A stretch of DNA of 32,439 nucleotides from Lactobacillus amylolyticus DSM 11664 (GCF_000178475.1 NZ_ADNY01000039.1:1-32439), one strand, 5' to 3'. Positions 8,499 through 16,956 are shown, counted from the stretch's first letter. Program-made: numbers and translations. Notes: generated from the sequence alone by a model not told the origin.

Positions 8499-8528
8499 TT
8501 GTACAGACTTTACTTACTTTTGTATAAT
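8499..8528 (+). promoter_or_regulatory. promoter of the hydrolase-permease unit
   Basis: TTGTAC (8499-8504), an 18-base spacer and TATAAT (8523-8528) lie 35 bases before the start codon at 8564. Confidence 0.6.
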
Positions 8529-8563
8529 AAGTTCACGTATTAAAAGTAAGGGAGAGATAAATT

Positions 8564-9292
8564 ATGACAAAGCCAATTATTGGAATTTCAGGTTCAGTAA
8601 TTATTGATAACGGCGGCATTTTTCCAGGTTATCACCGCAGCTATGTGAATGAAGATTATGTTGATTCCGTTGTTCAAAACGGAGGAGTTCCTTTCATTAT
8701 TCCATTTACTGAAAATGATGAAGTGATCAAAAGTCAACTTGAACATGTCCAAGGACTGATTTTATCAGGCGGACACGATGTTGATCCTCATAGTTATGGT
8801 GAAGAACCTGAGCAAAAGATTGGTGCAACTTGGCCAGCTCGTGATCATTTTGATCGTTTGCTCTTAAAATTTGCCGAAGAAAAAGGTATACCAGTTTTGG
8901 GAATCTGTCGTGGTGCGCAAATTATCAATGTTGCCCATGGCGGAAGCTTATATCAAGATCTTTCTTACCGTAAGCAAAAGACTTTGAAACACATGCAGGG
9001 TCATACGCCATCCTTGCCAACACATGGGATGAAAGTGATACAAGGCAGCAAGCTTGCTGAGATTTTAGGCAAAACAGAGTTCCAAGTTAATTCTTTCCAC
9101 CATCAAATTATTAAAGAAGTGGCTCCTGACTTAATTGAATCAGCTACTGCTCCCGATGGAGTTCCGGAAGGAATTGAAAACAAGGCTGGAACTGTAATTG
9201 GCGTTCAATGGCATCCGGAAATGCTGCACCGGAACACTAAAGTTTCATTTATGAATAACTTGTTCAGATGGGTTATTGATAATGCAAAATAA
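8564..9292 (+). CDS. gamma-glutamyl-gamma-aminobutyrate hydrolase family protein (peptidase C26)
   Basis: A 242-residue class-I glutamine-amidotransferase-like hydrolase of the PuuD/C26 type. The nucleophile elbow is GICRGAQ with Cys115, and the other triad members are in GVQWHPEM (His217, Glu219). ILSGGHDVDP (66-75) is also characteristic of the family. PuuD itself cleaves gamma-glutamyl-GABA in putrescine breakdown. No other putrescine genes are present, so the natural substrate may be another gamma-glutamyl compound. The start has GGGAGA eight bases upstream. Only 14 bases separate it from a permease gene, suggesting that the permease imports the substrate or handles the released amino acid. 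Confidence 0.88.
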   Translation: MTKPIIGISGSVIIDNGGIFPGYHRSYVNEDYVDSVVQNGGVPFIIPFTENDEVIKSQLEHVQGLILSGGHDVDPHSYGEEPEQKIGATWPARDHFDRLLLKFAEEKGIPVLGICRGAQIINVAHGGSLYQDLSYRKQKTLKHMQGHTPSLPTHGMKVIQGSKLAEILGKTEFQVNSFHHQIIKEVAPDLIESATAPDGVPEGIENKAGTVIGVQWHPEMLHRNTKVSFMNNLFRWVIDNAK

Positions 9293-9306
9293 GGGAGAAA
9301 ACTTAA

Positions 9307-10707
9307 ATGAATAATAGAGAAAGCGATAAATTAGGTTTTTGGTCAATCGTCTTTTTGGCCATTAATGCGATTATTGGATCAGGAATCTTCCTAACTCCTG
9401 GTAGTGTTGTTCAACAGGCTGGTTCTAAAGCTTTAATTGCTTACTTTATTGCAGCGATTTTTGCCGCAATTTTAGCTGTTACTTTCGCCGCCGCTGCTAA
9501 GTATGTAACCAAATCTGGTGCGGCTTATGCGTATTCAAAAGCAGCCTTTGGCGATAAAATCGGTTTTTATATGGGAGTATTGCGCTACTTCTCAGCTAGT
9601 GTAGCTTGGGGCGTTATGGCTGTTGGGGTTGTTCGTTCCACGATTTCAATTTTTGGTGGCAACTCAGAAGATTTTGGCACGGTTACGATTGGCTTCATTG
9701 TCTTGATGGCTTTGATCACAATTATTAATTTATTTGGTCAAAGAGTAGTTAAGTGGGTCATGAATTTGGCCACGATCGGTAAGCTGGCAGCCTTGATTTT
9801 AATTATCGTTGCTGGGGTTGTATTGCTGATTTCAACTGGTGCTTCAAGTCATTTGAATGAAGTTGATCAAATTACTCAAAATGGTCAAAAAATTGTTCCT
9901 ACTTTAACCACCACCAGTTTTGTAATGGCGATTGTTTCAGCCTTTTATGCCTTTACTGGTTTTGAATCAGTTGCTTCTGGTTCAGAAGATATGAAAGACC
10001 CAGAAAAGAATTTGCCTCGTGCTATTCCATTAGCAATTTTAGTCATCGCTTTGGTATATATTGGTGTAGTTGCCGTTGCAATGGTGCTTGATCCGAAGGC
10101 TTTAATGACAACTAAACAAGTAGTTGCCGTCGCCGCAATTTTTAAGAATGAAATTTTGCGTGACGTCATCTTGGTTGGTGCACTTGTTTCCATGTTCGGA
10201 ATTAACGTAGGATCTAGTTTCAATGCCCCAAGAATTTTGGAAGCAATGGCTCGTGAAAATCAGATGTCAAAGGCTCTTACTAAGAGAACCAAGAACAATT
10301 TCCCAATTAGAACTTTCTTTATTTCCGTTGTCTTGGCAATCTTGATTCCAATGGCATTCCAATACAACATGGTTAATTTGATTACTTTGAGTGCGATGGT
10401 TCGCTTCTTAGGCTTTATCGTCGTTCCATTAGCTGTAATTCGCTTTTATCGTGGCAAGGGCATTGATAAAGAAAACATTTTGGATGCTGATAAGAATGTA
10501 TTGACTGATATTGTAATGCCGGTTTTATCAATCGCTTTGGTTGTCTTCTTATTGATTGAATATGATTGGAAGACTCAATTCGTAATCATCAATACGCAAG
10601 GTCAGTTTGTCGGCATTAACTGGTATGCAATTGCAATGATGATCTTTGGTTTCATTATTTTGCCTTTGCTTATGTCATGGATTTCACGCTTAGAACGTAA
10701 GAATTAA
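9307..10707 (+). CDS. amino acid permease, APC superfamily
   Basis: A 466-residue membrane protein with about 12 helices. Helix 1 carries the APC signature AIIGSGIFLTPG (21-32), followed by KSGAAYAYSKAAFG. AAGGGAGA (9291-9298) before the ATG overlaps the end of the upstream hydrolase gene, so the two are co-transcribed and perhaps translationally coupled. Pairing with a gamma-glutamyl hydrolase favours transport of glutamate, GABA or a gamma-glutamyl amino acid, but this is only contextual. A strong shared terminator closes the unit. Confidence 0.85.
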   Translation: MNNRESDKLGFWSIVFLAINAIIGSGIFLTPGSVVQQAGSKALIAYFIAAIFAAILAVTFAAAAKYVTKSGAAYAYSKAAFGDKIGFYMGVLRYFSASVAWGVMAVGVVRSTISIFGGNSEDFGTVTIGFIVLMALITIINLFGQRVVKWVMNLATIGKLAALILIIVAGVVLLISTGASSHLNEVDQITQNGQKIVPTLTTTSFVMAIVSAFYAFTGFESVASGSEDMKDPEKNLPRAIPLAILVIALVYIGVVAVAMVLDPKALMTTKQVVAVAAIFKNEILRDVILVGALVSMFGINVGSSFNAPRILEAMARENQMSKALTKRTKNNFPIRTFFISVVLAILIPMAFQYNMVNLITLSAMVRFLGFIVVPLAVIRFYRGKGIDKENILDADKNVLTDIVMPVLSIALVVFLLIEYDWKTQFVIINTQGQFVGINWYAIAMMIFGFIILPLLMSWISRLERKN

Positions 10708-10721
10708 TTATTCATTTGAAG

Positions 10722-10756
10722 AAAAAAGGATTCAGAAAGTATCTGAATCCTTTTTT
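10722..10756. terminator. bidirectional terminator between the permease and asnA
   Basis: A perfect 15-bp stem (10722-10736 with 10742-10756) with a five-base loop. The A6 run on one side and the T6 run on the other let it serve both convergent genes. Confidence 0.93.
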
Positions 10757-10772
10757 GTGTTTTAGAAGTTGA

Positions 10773-11783
10773 TTACAATAATGCAATGTGATCAGCGGTA
10801 CATTTTTCAACCATTTCTTTAGGCCAAATAGAGGCTTGTACTTCACCAATATGCGCTTTGGCTAAAAGCATCATGCAAAGACGTGACTGACCGATTCCGC
10901 CGCCAATAGTGTAAGGCAATTCGCCTTTGAGCAGCATTTGGTGGAATGGTAGCTTGGCTCTGTCTTCACAATGAGCCTTCTTTAATTGTTCGCGCAAACT
11001 TTCTTCACTAACGCGAATTCCCATTGATGAAAGTTCGATCTTTTGTTTAAGTGGATCATACCAGAAGACCAGATCGCCGTTTAATTGCCAGTCATCATAA
11101 TCGGGAGCACGACCATCGTGAGGCTTGCCGCTGCGCTTCAATTTATCACCGATTTTCATAATAAAGACGGCCTTTTCTTCTTTGGCAATTTTGTTCTCTC
11201 GTTCTTCAGGAGTGAGTTCAGGCCAACGGTCTTCAAGCTCTTGAGTGGTAATAAATGATACGTGATCGGCCAAACGGTAAGTAGAGCCAGGAAAGCGGGC
11301 TGCTACCAATTTTTCGGTTGCCTTAATTGCTTTAAAAATCTTCATTACCGTAACTTCCAAAGTGTCGGTATTTCTCTCCTCTTTAGCGATTACTTTTTCC
11401 CAATCCCATTGATCAACATAGATTGAGTGGAAATTGTCCAGGTCCTCATCGCGGCGAATGGCGTTCATGTTGGTATAGAGCCCTTCGTGCATACCAAAGC
11501 CGTACTTCTTAAGTGCGAGTCGTTTCCACTTCGCTAATGAATGGACCACTTCGATTGTATTGTCTGGCATTGCCTTCATGTCAAAAGCAACTGGGCGTTC
11601 AACACCGTTAAGGTTGTCGTTTAAACCACTGGCTTTTTCGACGAACATTGGAGCTGACATTCTTTGCAAACCCATAATTGAAGCAAGTTCATCTTGAAAA
11701 GTTTCTCTGATAAAAACAATTGCAGCTTCAGTATCACGAATAGTTAAAGTAGGGCGATAGTCCTTAGGTAAAATCAAAGTCAT
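10773..11783 (-). CDS. asnA: aspartate-ammonia ligase (asparagine synthetase A)
   Basis: A 336-residue enzyme, near the family length of about 330, that makes asparagine from aspartate, ammonia and ATP in the cytoplasm. It is recognised along its whole length as AsnA, a class-II aminoacyl-tRNA-synthetase-like fold. Visible landmarks include RMSAPMFVE (41-49), [16 protein letters not shown] (53-68), the [17 protein letters not shown] stretch, and the C-terminal [14 protein letters not shown] segment that forms the motif-3-like ATP site. The start has GGAG nine bases upstream. A T-box leader precedes it, so expression should rise when tRNA-Asn is uncharged. It stands alone and converges on the permease gene. 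Confidence 0.96.
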   Translation of the reverse strand: MTLILPKDYRPTLTIRDTEAAIVFIRETFQDELASIMGLQRMSAPMFVEKASGLNDNLNGVERPVAFDMKAMPDNTIEVVHSLAKWKRLALKKYGFGMHEGLYTNMNAIRRDEDLDNFHSIYVDQWDWEKVIAKEERNTDTLEVTVMKIFKAIKATEKLVAARFPGSTYRLADHVSFITTQELEDRWPELTPEERENKIAKEEKAVFIMKIGDKLKRSGKPHDGRAPDYDDWQLNGDLVFWYDPLKQKIELSSMGIRVSEESLREQLKKAHCEDRAKLPFHQMLLKGELPYTIGGGIGQSRLCMMLLAKAHIGEVQASIWPKEMVEKCTADHIALL

Positions 11784-12094
11784 AGTGTTTCTCCTTCAAA
11801 TAAAAGATTTGAGAGTAAAGAAAAAGCCCTTCGCTCCCCAGTTGCAAGGGACGAAAGGCTTTTTCCGCGGTACCACCCAAATTGCCTAATAAATAGACCG
11901 ACTCTATAGAATACTAGCATATTCTACCGGCGAGGTAACGTACCGGAAACGTCTCAACTTACTCTAATATTTTATTTCAGCGAGCATGCTCAAAAGTGTT
12001 TTTCAATAAGTCAGAGGGCACTAGCTTCACACTGTCGCTAGTTCACTGTTAGGCATGACAAATTTACTCGTCTTTCTCATAGCTTTTTAATTTA
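11784..12094 (-). ncRNA. T-box riboswitch leader of asnA
   Basis: The minus strand carries the conserved T-box GGGTGGTACCGCG at 11878-11866, about 80 bases before the asnA start. It is followed by a terminator hairpin. Upstream lies a long Stem I region with an apical CTAGC/GCTAG helix (minus strand, about 12041-12018). On the 3' side of Stem I the sequence GAAAAACAC contains AAC, an asparagine codon, at 12000-11998, where the specifier codon is expected. AAC is followed by a purine, as usual. Uncharged tRNA-Asn would stabilise the antiterminator. The T-box identity is secure; the specifier position is read by eye. Confidence 0.93.
11821..11860 (-). terminator. regulatory terminator of the asnA T-box
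   Basis: Read on the minus strand, GCCTTTCGTCCC pairs (one wobble, one bulge) with the segment ending GCGAAGGGC, followed by TTTTT. Its 5' arm lies just downstream of the T-box sequence, the standard layout for competition with the antiterminator. Confidence 0.88.
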
Positions 12095-12100
12095 TTCTAT

Positions 12101-12129
12101 ATTCTAAATACAGATTATAAAAAAAGCAA
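12101..12129 (-). promoter_or_regulatory. candidate promoter of asnA, overlapping the tRNA terminator
   Basis: On the minus strand TTGCTT (12129-12124), 17 bases and TAGAAT (12106-12101). The -35 box lies in the 3' arm and T-tract of the tRNA terminator, so the two signals would share bases. Other -10 choices nearby exist (TATAAT at 12119-12114) but lack a -35 box. Confidence 0.4.
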
Positions 12130-12150
12130 GTACTTTTTGTACTTGCTTAA
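12121..12150 (-). terminator. intrinsic terminator of the tRNA operon
   Basis: On the minus strand AAGCAAGTAC and GTACTTGCTT form a perfect 10-bp stem with a short A-rich loop, followed by a T-tract. It lies just beyond tRNA-Pro. Confidence 0.88.
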
Positions 12151-12156
12151 AAATTA

Positions 12157-12230
12157 TCGGGAAAACAGGATTCGAACCTGCGACCCCCTGGTCCCAAACC
12201 AGGTGCTCTACCAAACTGAGCCATTTCCCG
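12157..12230 (-). tRNA. tRNA-Pro (anticodon TGG)
   Basis: A 74-base cloverleaf read on the minus strand: acceptor CGGGAAA paired with TTTCCCG plus discriminator A, D-arm GCTC-AGTTTGGTA-GAGC, anticodon stem CCTGG/CCAGG with loop TTTGGGA (anticodon TGG, decoding CCA), and T-arm GCAGG-TTCGAAT-CCTGT. The CCA end is not encoded. It lies seven bases downstream of tRNA-Arg in the same transcript. Confidence 0.97.
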
Positions 12231-12236
12231 CAAACA

Positions 12237-12310
12237 TGCGCCCTGAAGGATTTGAACCTTCAACCTTCTGATTCGTAGTCAGACACTCTATCCAGTTGCG
12301 CTAAGGGCGC
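12237..12310 (-). tRNA. tRNA-Arg (anticodon ACG)
   Basis: A 74-base cloverleaf on the minus strand with a perfectly paired acceptor stem, GCGCCCT with AGGGCGC, and discriminator A. The anticodon stem is TCTGA/TCAGA with loop CTACGAA (anticodon ACG, normally converted to ICG, decoding CGN). The T-arm contains GGTTCAAATCC. CCA is not encoded. It is the first gene of a two-tRNA unit. Confidence 0.97.
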
Positions 12311-12324
12311 GTCTCAACTCTCAT

Positions 12325-12352
12325 AGTATAACATAAAATAGCTAAAGGTTAA
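12325..12352 (-). promoter_or_regulatory. tRNA operon promoter
   Basis: Minus strand: TTAACC (12352-12347), a 16-base spacer, TATACT (12330-12325). The -10 ends 14 bases before tRNA-Arg, a usual distance. The -35 is modest. Confidence 0.5.
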
Positions 12353-12365
12353 TAGTAATTTTTTG

Positions 12366-12405
12366 AAAAAAAGACTTAGTGCTGACTACCCAACAACACT
12401 AAGTC
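12366..12405 (-). terminator. intrinsic terminator after guaC
   Basis: On the minus strand GACTTAGTG pairs perfectly with CACTAAGTC (12405-12397 with 12381-12373), partly extended by inner pairs, and is followed by seven T residues. It lies about 105 bases after the guaC stop; the AT-rich stretch between them (12406-12510) shows nothing recognisable. Confidence 0.85.
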
Positions 12406-12510
12406 CATTCTAATTTTAGCGAAAAATCCCTAGAGATACTATCCTTAATGCGAGTTTTTAACTAGAAAATAACTAAGATGAAATAAAATTTTAACATAAT
12501 TAGTATTTTG

Positions 12511-13505
12511 CTACTTATCGCCATCCATAATAGTATTCTTTACGATAACGTAATCGACCAACTTAATCGCATTCAAATCACGACCGCCGGCATAAGAAAT
12601 AGAAGACTGCAGGTCCTGTTTCATTTCATCAAGCGTATCCTTGATTGATCCACGGTATGGTACCAACATTTGCTTGCCTTCAACATTGCGGTAAGCGCCT
12701 TTTTGCACTTCAGAAGCAGAACCCCAATATTGCTTGTAAGTCTTGCCGTCGATTTTAATAACATTACCTGGAGATTCCTTGTGACCAGCAAGCATTGAAC
12801 CGATCATTACCATTGTTGCGCCGAAGCGAATAGATTTGGCAATATCGCCGTTGTGCCGAATACCACCATCAGCAATCAAAGGTTTGCTGGCAACTTTGGA
12901 GCACATTCTTAAGGCAGCCAGTTGCCAGCCACCACCGTGCCAAAACCAGTTTTTAACTTCGTAATACATGCTCGACCAGGACCGACGCCGACTTTAGTAG
13001 CATCTGCACCTTCATTTTCCAATTCACGAACAGCTTCTGGTGTAGCAACGTTGCCAACGGTTAAAAAAGCATCTGGCAATTTTTCTTTAATATAATGAAT
13101 CATTTTAATAACGTAAACGGAGTGACCGTGCGCAACATCAATTGTGATGTATTCTGGCTTAACGTCTTCTGCAACCAATTGGTCAATGAAATTGTATTCA
13201 CTGTCTTTAATTCCTACAGAAATAGAAGCAAATAGACCTTTTTCATGCATCATTTTAATAAAATCAATTCTCTTTTCGGGTTGGAAACGATGCATGATAT
13301 AGTAATAACCATTCTCGGCAAGCCAAACGGCCAATTTGTCGTCAATCACGCTTTCCATGTTAGCGGGAACAACAGGAATCTTAAATGTTCGGTTTCCAAA
13401 GCGAACACTTGTATCTGCTTCACGGCGGCTTTTGATGATCCCTTTATTGGGAACAAGTTGAATGTCATCATAATCAAAGGCTTCCATACTAAAATAATTG
13501 CTCAT
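12511..13505 (-). pseudogene. guaC: GMP reductase, frameshifted
   Basis: Together two reading frames encode a nearly complete GMP reductase of the IMPDH/GMPR family, which converts GMP to IMP with NADPH. The first part starts at 13505 and shows [22 protein letters not shown], the TIDVAHGHS segment and [11 protein letters not shown] with catalytic Cys180. After KTGFGT it shifts frame and stops at 12909. The second part, from about 12935 to 12511, continues [24 protein letters not shown] and [19 protein letters not shown] to the normal end. An intact family member reads FGTGGWQ here. The bases ACGGTGGTGGCTGG equal an expected ACTGGTGGCTGG with two extra G residues near 12935-12936. All other regions look intact, so the lesion is recent or a sequencing error. 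Confidence 0.88.
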
Positions 13506-13549
13506 TATATTTACTCCTCTTTGGGTCTTTGTTTTATCAAACGAAAACT

Positions 13550-13578
13550 ACTATAAGTTAATAAAAGTAAGTTGTCAA
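13550..13578 (-). promoter_or_regulatory. guaC promoter
   Basis: Minus strand: consensus TTGACA (13578-13573), 17 bases, TATAGT (13555-13550). It lies 45 bases before the guaC start, which has GAGGAG upstream. Confidence 0.75.
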
Positions 13579-13582
13579 GATA

Positions 13583-13627
13583 AAAATCGAACTATTATTT
13601 TGGATAAAATTAAAATAATTCGTGTTT
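13583..13627. promoter_or_regulatory. candidate PurR PurBox pair between guaC and purA
   Basis: AAAATCGAACTAT (13583-13595, plus strand) matches the B. subtilis PurBox AWWWCCGAACWWT at 12 of 13 positions. An inverted second box at 13615-13627 (minus strand AAACACGAATTAT) matches at 10 of 13. The boxes are 19 bases apart and lie upstream of the -35 boxes of both divergent promoters. A pair of inverted PurBoxes is the usual PurR arrangement. Binding is inferred. Confidence 0.55.
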
Positions 13628-13631
13628 TGCA

Positions 13632-13660
13632 TTGACTATTAATTTCTTAATTGCTAGAAT
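13632..13660 (+). promoter_or_regulatory. purA-purB promoter
   Basis: TTGACT (13632-13637), 17 bases, TAGAAT (13655-13660), with TG one base before the -10 box (extended -10). It lies 46 bases before the purA ATG. Confidence 0.75.
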
Positions 13661-13705
13661 ATCTGACGGTAACATTGATAGAGAAATTTTTATGAGGTGA
13701 AAATA

Positions 13706-14995
13706 ATGACAGCAGTTGCAGTTGTAGGTAGTCAATGGGGCGATGAAGGTAAAGGAAAAATTACCGACTTTTTAAGTAAAGAAGCTACCATGGCTGTGCG
13801 TTCTAACGGTGGTAACAACGCTGGGCACACAATTGATATTAATGGTAAGGAATTTAAGATGCGTTTGATTCCATCAGGAATTTTCGCTGCTTCTAAGGGT
13901 GCTGTAATTGGTAACGGTGTAGTTATCAACCCAGAAGTTATGTTTGGCGAACTTGATAATCTTGCAAAGAACGGCATCGATATTAGCAAACTTAGAATTT
14001 CTAACCGTGCCAACATCATCATGCCTTACGACGTTAAGCAAGATGAATACCAAGAAGAAGCAAAAGGTGACAAGAAGATCGGTACTACCAAGAACGGAAT
14101 TGGGCCAACTTACATGGATAAGGCTTCAAGAATTGGTATTCGTGTATGTGATTTGCTTGAAAAAGATACTTTTGAAGAAAAATTACGCTTGAACTTAAAG
14201 ATTAAGAATGAACTTTTCACTAAGATTTATGGCAAGCCTGCTCTTAAATTTGAAGATATTTTTGAAAAATACTATGCATACGGTCAAAAGATGAAGAAGT
14301 ACGTTACTGATACTTCTGTTTTAGTTAACGATGCCTTAGATAATGGTGAAAAGGTGCTTTTTGAAGGTGCGCAAGGTACCATGCTTGATATTGATGAAGG
14401 TACTTACCCATACGTAACTTCATCCAACACTATTTCAGGCGGAATCTGCTCAGGCATCGGTATGGGTGCCAACCGTTTGAACACTGTTATCGGTGTCTGC
14501 AAGGCTTATACCACTCGTGTAGGTGAAGGCCCATTCCCAACTGAATTAACAGATGCAATCGGCGATCGGATTCGTGATACTGCTCATGAATATGGTACTG
14601 TTACTGGTCGTCCACGTCGTGTTGGTTGGTTTGACTCAGTTGCACTTCGTCATGCTAAGCGTGTTTCTGGTATTAATGGTTTGAGTCTTAACTTGCTTGA
14701 TGTCTTCTCTGGTTTTGACAAGATTAAGATTGCTACTGCCTATGAACTCGATGGCAAGAAGATCGATTACTACCCAGCAAGCTTGAAGGAATTGTACAGA
14801 TGCAAACCTGTTTATGAAGAACTTCCAGCATGGGATGAAGATATTACTCAAGTTAAGACTTGGGATGAATTGCCAGAAAATGCTAAGAAGTTCTTGAACC
14901 GCGTTTCAGAATTGGTTGGTGTTCCACTTGTAACAGTTTCTGTTGGTCCTGATCGTGAACAAACTATCGTTTTGAAGAATCCATGGGAAATGTAA
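13706..14995 (+). CDS. purA: adenylosuccinate synthetase
   Basis: A 429-residue cytoplasmic enzyme of normal family length. It joins IMP and aspartate with GTP to give adenylosuccinate, the first step from IMP to AMP. The N-terminal [14 protein letters not shown] (8-21) is the GTP-binding P-loop with catalytic Asp13, and NNAGHTI carries His41. [17 protein letters not shown] (about 124-140) is the IMP-binding loop, and [21 protein letters not shown] and [12 protein letters not shown] follow in order. The ATG at 13706 is chosen with AGGTGA just before it; an in-frame GTG at 13697 is part of that site. purB follows after three bases, so the two are one operon. Confidence 0.97.
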   Translation: MTAVAVVGSQWGDEGKGKITDFLSKEATMAVRSNGGNNAGHTIDINGKEFKMRLIPSGIFAASKGAVIGNGVVINPEVMFGELDNLAKNGIDISKLRISNRANIIMPYDVKQDEYQEEAKGDKKIGTTKNGIGPTYMDKASRIGIRVCDLLEKDTFEEKLRLNLKIKNELFTKIYGKPALKFEDIFEKYYAYGQKMKKYVTDTSVLVNDALDNGEKVLFEGAQGTMLDIDEGTYPYVTSSNTISGGICSGIGMGANRLNTVIGVCKAYTTRVGEGPFPTELTDAIGDRIRDTAHEYGTVTGRPRRVGWFDSVALRHAKRVSGINGLSLNLLDVFSGFDKIKIATAYELDGKKIDYYPASLKELYRCKPVYEELPAWDEDITQVKTWDELPENAKKFLNRVSELVGVPLVTVSVGPDREQTIVLKNPWEM

Positions 14996-14998
14996 TTT

Positions 14999-16294
14999 AT
15001 GCTTGAACGTTACACACGCCCGGAAATGGGCAAAATTTGGTCTTTACAAAATAAGTATGCTTCTTGGCTTAAGGTAGAAATTGCTGCTACTAATGCCTGG
15101 GCTGAACTAGGTGAAGTGCCAAAAGAAGATGCTGAAAAAATTGCGAAGAATGCTTCTTTTACTGTTGAACGCGTAGGCGAGCTTGAAGCAATTACTCATC
15201 ACGATGTTGTTGCTTTCACGCGAACTGTTTCTGAAAGTCTGGGCGATGAAAAGAAATGGGTTCACTTTGGCTTAACTTCAACTGATGTTGTTGATACGGC
15301 ACAAGGCTACATTTTAAAGCAGGCTGATGAAATTATTCGCCAAGATTTGGATGAGTTGAAGAAGACGATTGCTGAGAAGGCAAAGAAATATAAGTATACC
15401 GTTGAAATGGGCAGAACCCATGGTGTTCAAGCCGAGCCTACGACTTTTGGTTTAAAGCTTGCACGTTGGTATGCAGAAATCAACCGTGATATCGATCGTT
15501 TTGAACATGCTGCTCAAGGCGTTGAATCAGGTAAAATTTCAGGTGCGGTTGGTACGTTTGCTAATGTTCCACCTGCTGTTGAAACTAGTGTGATGAAGCA
15601 ATTAGGTTTAACGCAGCAGCCAATCACCAGTCAAGTTTTGCCACGTGATTTGCACGCTGAATACATTGCAATGCTTGCTCTTATTGCGACGAGTATTGAA
15701 AATTGGGCAACTGAGATTCGCGGTTTGCAGCGTAGTGAAATTCATGAAGTTGAGGAACATTTCCGTAAAGGACAAAAAGGTTCTTCTGCAATGCCGCACA
15801 AGCATAATCCAATTGGTTCAGAGAATTTGTGCGGAATGGCAAGAGTTTTACGTGGAAATGTTGTAACTGCATATGAAGATGTTGCCTTGTGGCATGAACG
15901 TGATATTTCTCACTCCAGTGCCGAAAGAGTGATTTTGCCAGATACGACAATTGGCATTGATTATATGCTTCACCGCTTCAACCGCATTTTGAGCAACTTG
16001 GATGTGTTCCCAGAAACTATGCTTAAGAACATGGACCGGACTTACGGCTTGATTTATTCACAAAGAGTTTTGCTTAAATTGATTGATGAAGCAGGACTTT
16101 CACGTGAAAAGGCTTATGATATGGTTCAAAAATTGGCCAACGAGTCTTGGGATACCCAAACGTCATTTAGAAAATTAATTGAAAATAGTGAAGTTATGAA
16201 TTACTTGTCTGAAGATGATTTGAATGATGCCTTTGATTATCATTATCATTTGCGTCATGTTGATGAAATCTTTAAGAATTGTGGTTTAGACTAA
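14999..16294 (+). CDS. purB: adenylosuccinate lyase
   Basis: A 431-residue enzyme of the fumarase/aspartase superfamily. It releases fumarate from adenylosuccinate to give AMP and also acts on SAICAR in IMP synthesis. Motifs appear in order: HFGLTSTDVVDTA (89-101), MGRTHGVQAEP with His141, and the superfamily signature SSAMPHKHNPIGSE (262-275) with the flexible-loop serines. The ATG begins three bases after the purA stop. No strong ribosome binding site is seen (only GGGAAA inside the end of purA), so translation probably depends on coupling to purA. A terminator follows at once. Confidence 0.97.
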   Translation: MLERYTRPEMGKIWSLQNKYASWLKVEIAATNAWAELGEVPKEDAEKIAKNASFTVERVGELEAITHHDVVAFTRTVSESLGDEKKWVHFGLTSTDVVDTAQGYILKQADEIIRQDLDELKKTIAEKAKKYKYTVEMGRTHGVQAEPTTFGLKLARWYAEINRDIDRFEHAAQGVESGKISGAVGTFANVPPAVETSVMKQLGLTQQPITSQVLPRDLHAEYIAMLALIATSIENWATEIRGLQRSEIHEVEEHFRKGQKGSSAMPHKHNPIGSENLCGMARVLRGNVVTAYEDVALWHERDISHSSAERVILPDTTIGIDYMLHRFNRILSNLDVFPETMLKNMDRTYGLIYSQRVLLKLIDEAGLSREKAYDMVQKLANESWDTQTSFRKLIENSEVMNYLSEDDLNDAFDYHYHLRHVDEIFKNCGLD

Positions 16295-16297
16295 TGG

Positions 16298-16326
16298 AAA
16301 ATCTCGGAGGATTCCGGGATTTTTTA
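16298..16326 (+). terminator. intrinsic terminator after purB
   Basis: AAATCTCGG pairs (one wobble) with CCGGGATTT around a short loop, followed by T residues, four bases after the purB stop. Confidence 0.82.
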
Positions 16327-16441
16327 TTTTGATTTGAATGATGCAGAGACCTTATTAAAAAAGTTGCTGACATAAATTTAAAATCAGATTTTATTTAAAT
16401 TAGAAATATTCAAATATGTTTAGCCCTAACAAAAACTTTAC

Positions 16442-16447
16442 TATAAT
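16442..16447 (+). promoter_or_regulatory. -10 box for the small membrane protein gene
   Basis: TATAAT lies 35 bases before the TTG start at 16482. No good -35 box is seen. The surrounding 16327-16441 is AT-rich and holds nothing else recognisable. Confidence 0.4.
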
Positions 16448-16481
16448 TATCCTAGCAATTAGATTGAAAGGAAGAGTACTT

Positions 16482-16850
16482 TTGAAGAAAACTATTTCCC
16501 TGATTACCCGGATAATTATTTTACTTTTAGGTTTAGGACTTGCCGGCTTTATGATTTGGCAATTGTTTACTGGAACACGCATGTTGGATTTCGATGTGCA
16601 AACACAAGGTCCGGTAATCGTGGTTGTATTTGGTATTTTGCTTTTGTTAACTTTGGGAACAGCATTTAGCTTTTTTGCCAATCAACACTTTTCGTCAACA
16701 ATTTATCTCGGTGGTGTGCTAGCAATGATGGCATTAATCTTATGGATTCGCCATCCCGAACAGGCTGATATTTACCGTTTGTACTTTATCTATGGCTTAC
16801 TGGTCGGTTTGTTAAGTCCATTTGTTTTGGATCATAATAGTAAACAATAA
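16482..16850 (+). CDS. hypothetical four-helix membrane protein
   Basis: A 122-residue protein that I do not recognise. It begins with two lysines and shows four hydrophobic segments at about residues 7-28, 43-64, 73-91 and 97-116, with a short polar C-terminus (DHNSKQ). TTG at 16482 is chosen as start because AAAGGAAG (16467-16474) is correctly spaced and a -10 box lies upstream. The in-frame ATG at 16416 comes before that -10 box and has no ribosome binding site. It stands between two terminators, so it is probably transcribed alone. Its size and layout resemble small DUF-type inner membrane proteins of lactobacilli; no function can be assigned. Confidence 0.65.
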   Translation: MKKTISLITRIIILLLGLGLAGFMIWQLFTGTRMLDFDVQTQGPVIVVVFGILLLLTLGTAFSFFANQHFSSTIYLGGVLAMMALILWIRHPEQADIYRLYFIYGLLVGLLSPFVLDHNSKQ

Positions 16851-16869
16851 GTAAGATTAAAAATACTTG

Positions 16870-16912
16870 AAAAGCATAATCATGTTGATAAAGTAACATG
16901 GCTATGCTTTTT
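16870..16912 (+). terminator. intrinsic terminator after the small membrane protein gene
   Basis: AAAAGCATA and TATGCTTTT form the base and CATGTT/AACATG the upper stem, with a two-base internal mismatch. It is followed by T residues. Confidence 0.88.
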
Positions 16913-16956
16913 CTTGTGTTATGATAATTATTGTCGAAAAACAGGGGAGGAATTGT

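Noticed and set aside
12909..12938. Programmed frameshift in guaC
   Set aside because: The GGTGGTGG site has no slippery heptamer and no clear stimulatory hairpin was seen; a mutation or sequencing error is simpler.
13245..13556. A 103-codon open frame on the plus strand opposite guaC
   Set aside because: It is antisense to conserved guaC sequence, has no family resemblance and no good ribosome binding site.
16366..16406. AT-rich inverted repeat before the small membrane protein gene
   Set aside because: The arms are made of A/T runs, such as AAAATC and GATTTT, with almost no loop; this is expected by chance in such AT-rich DNA.
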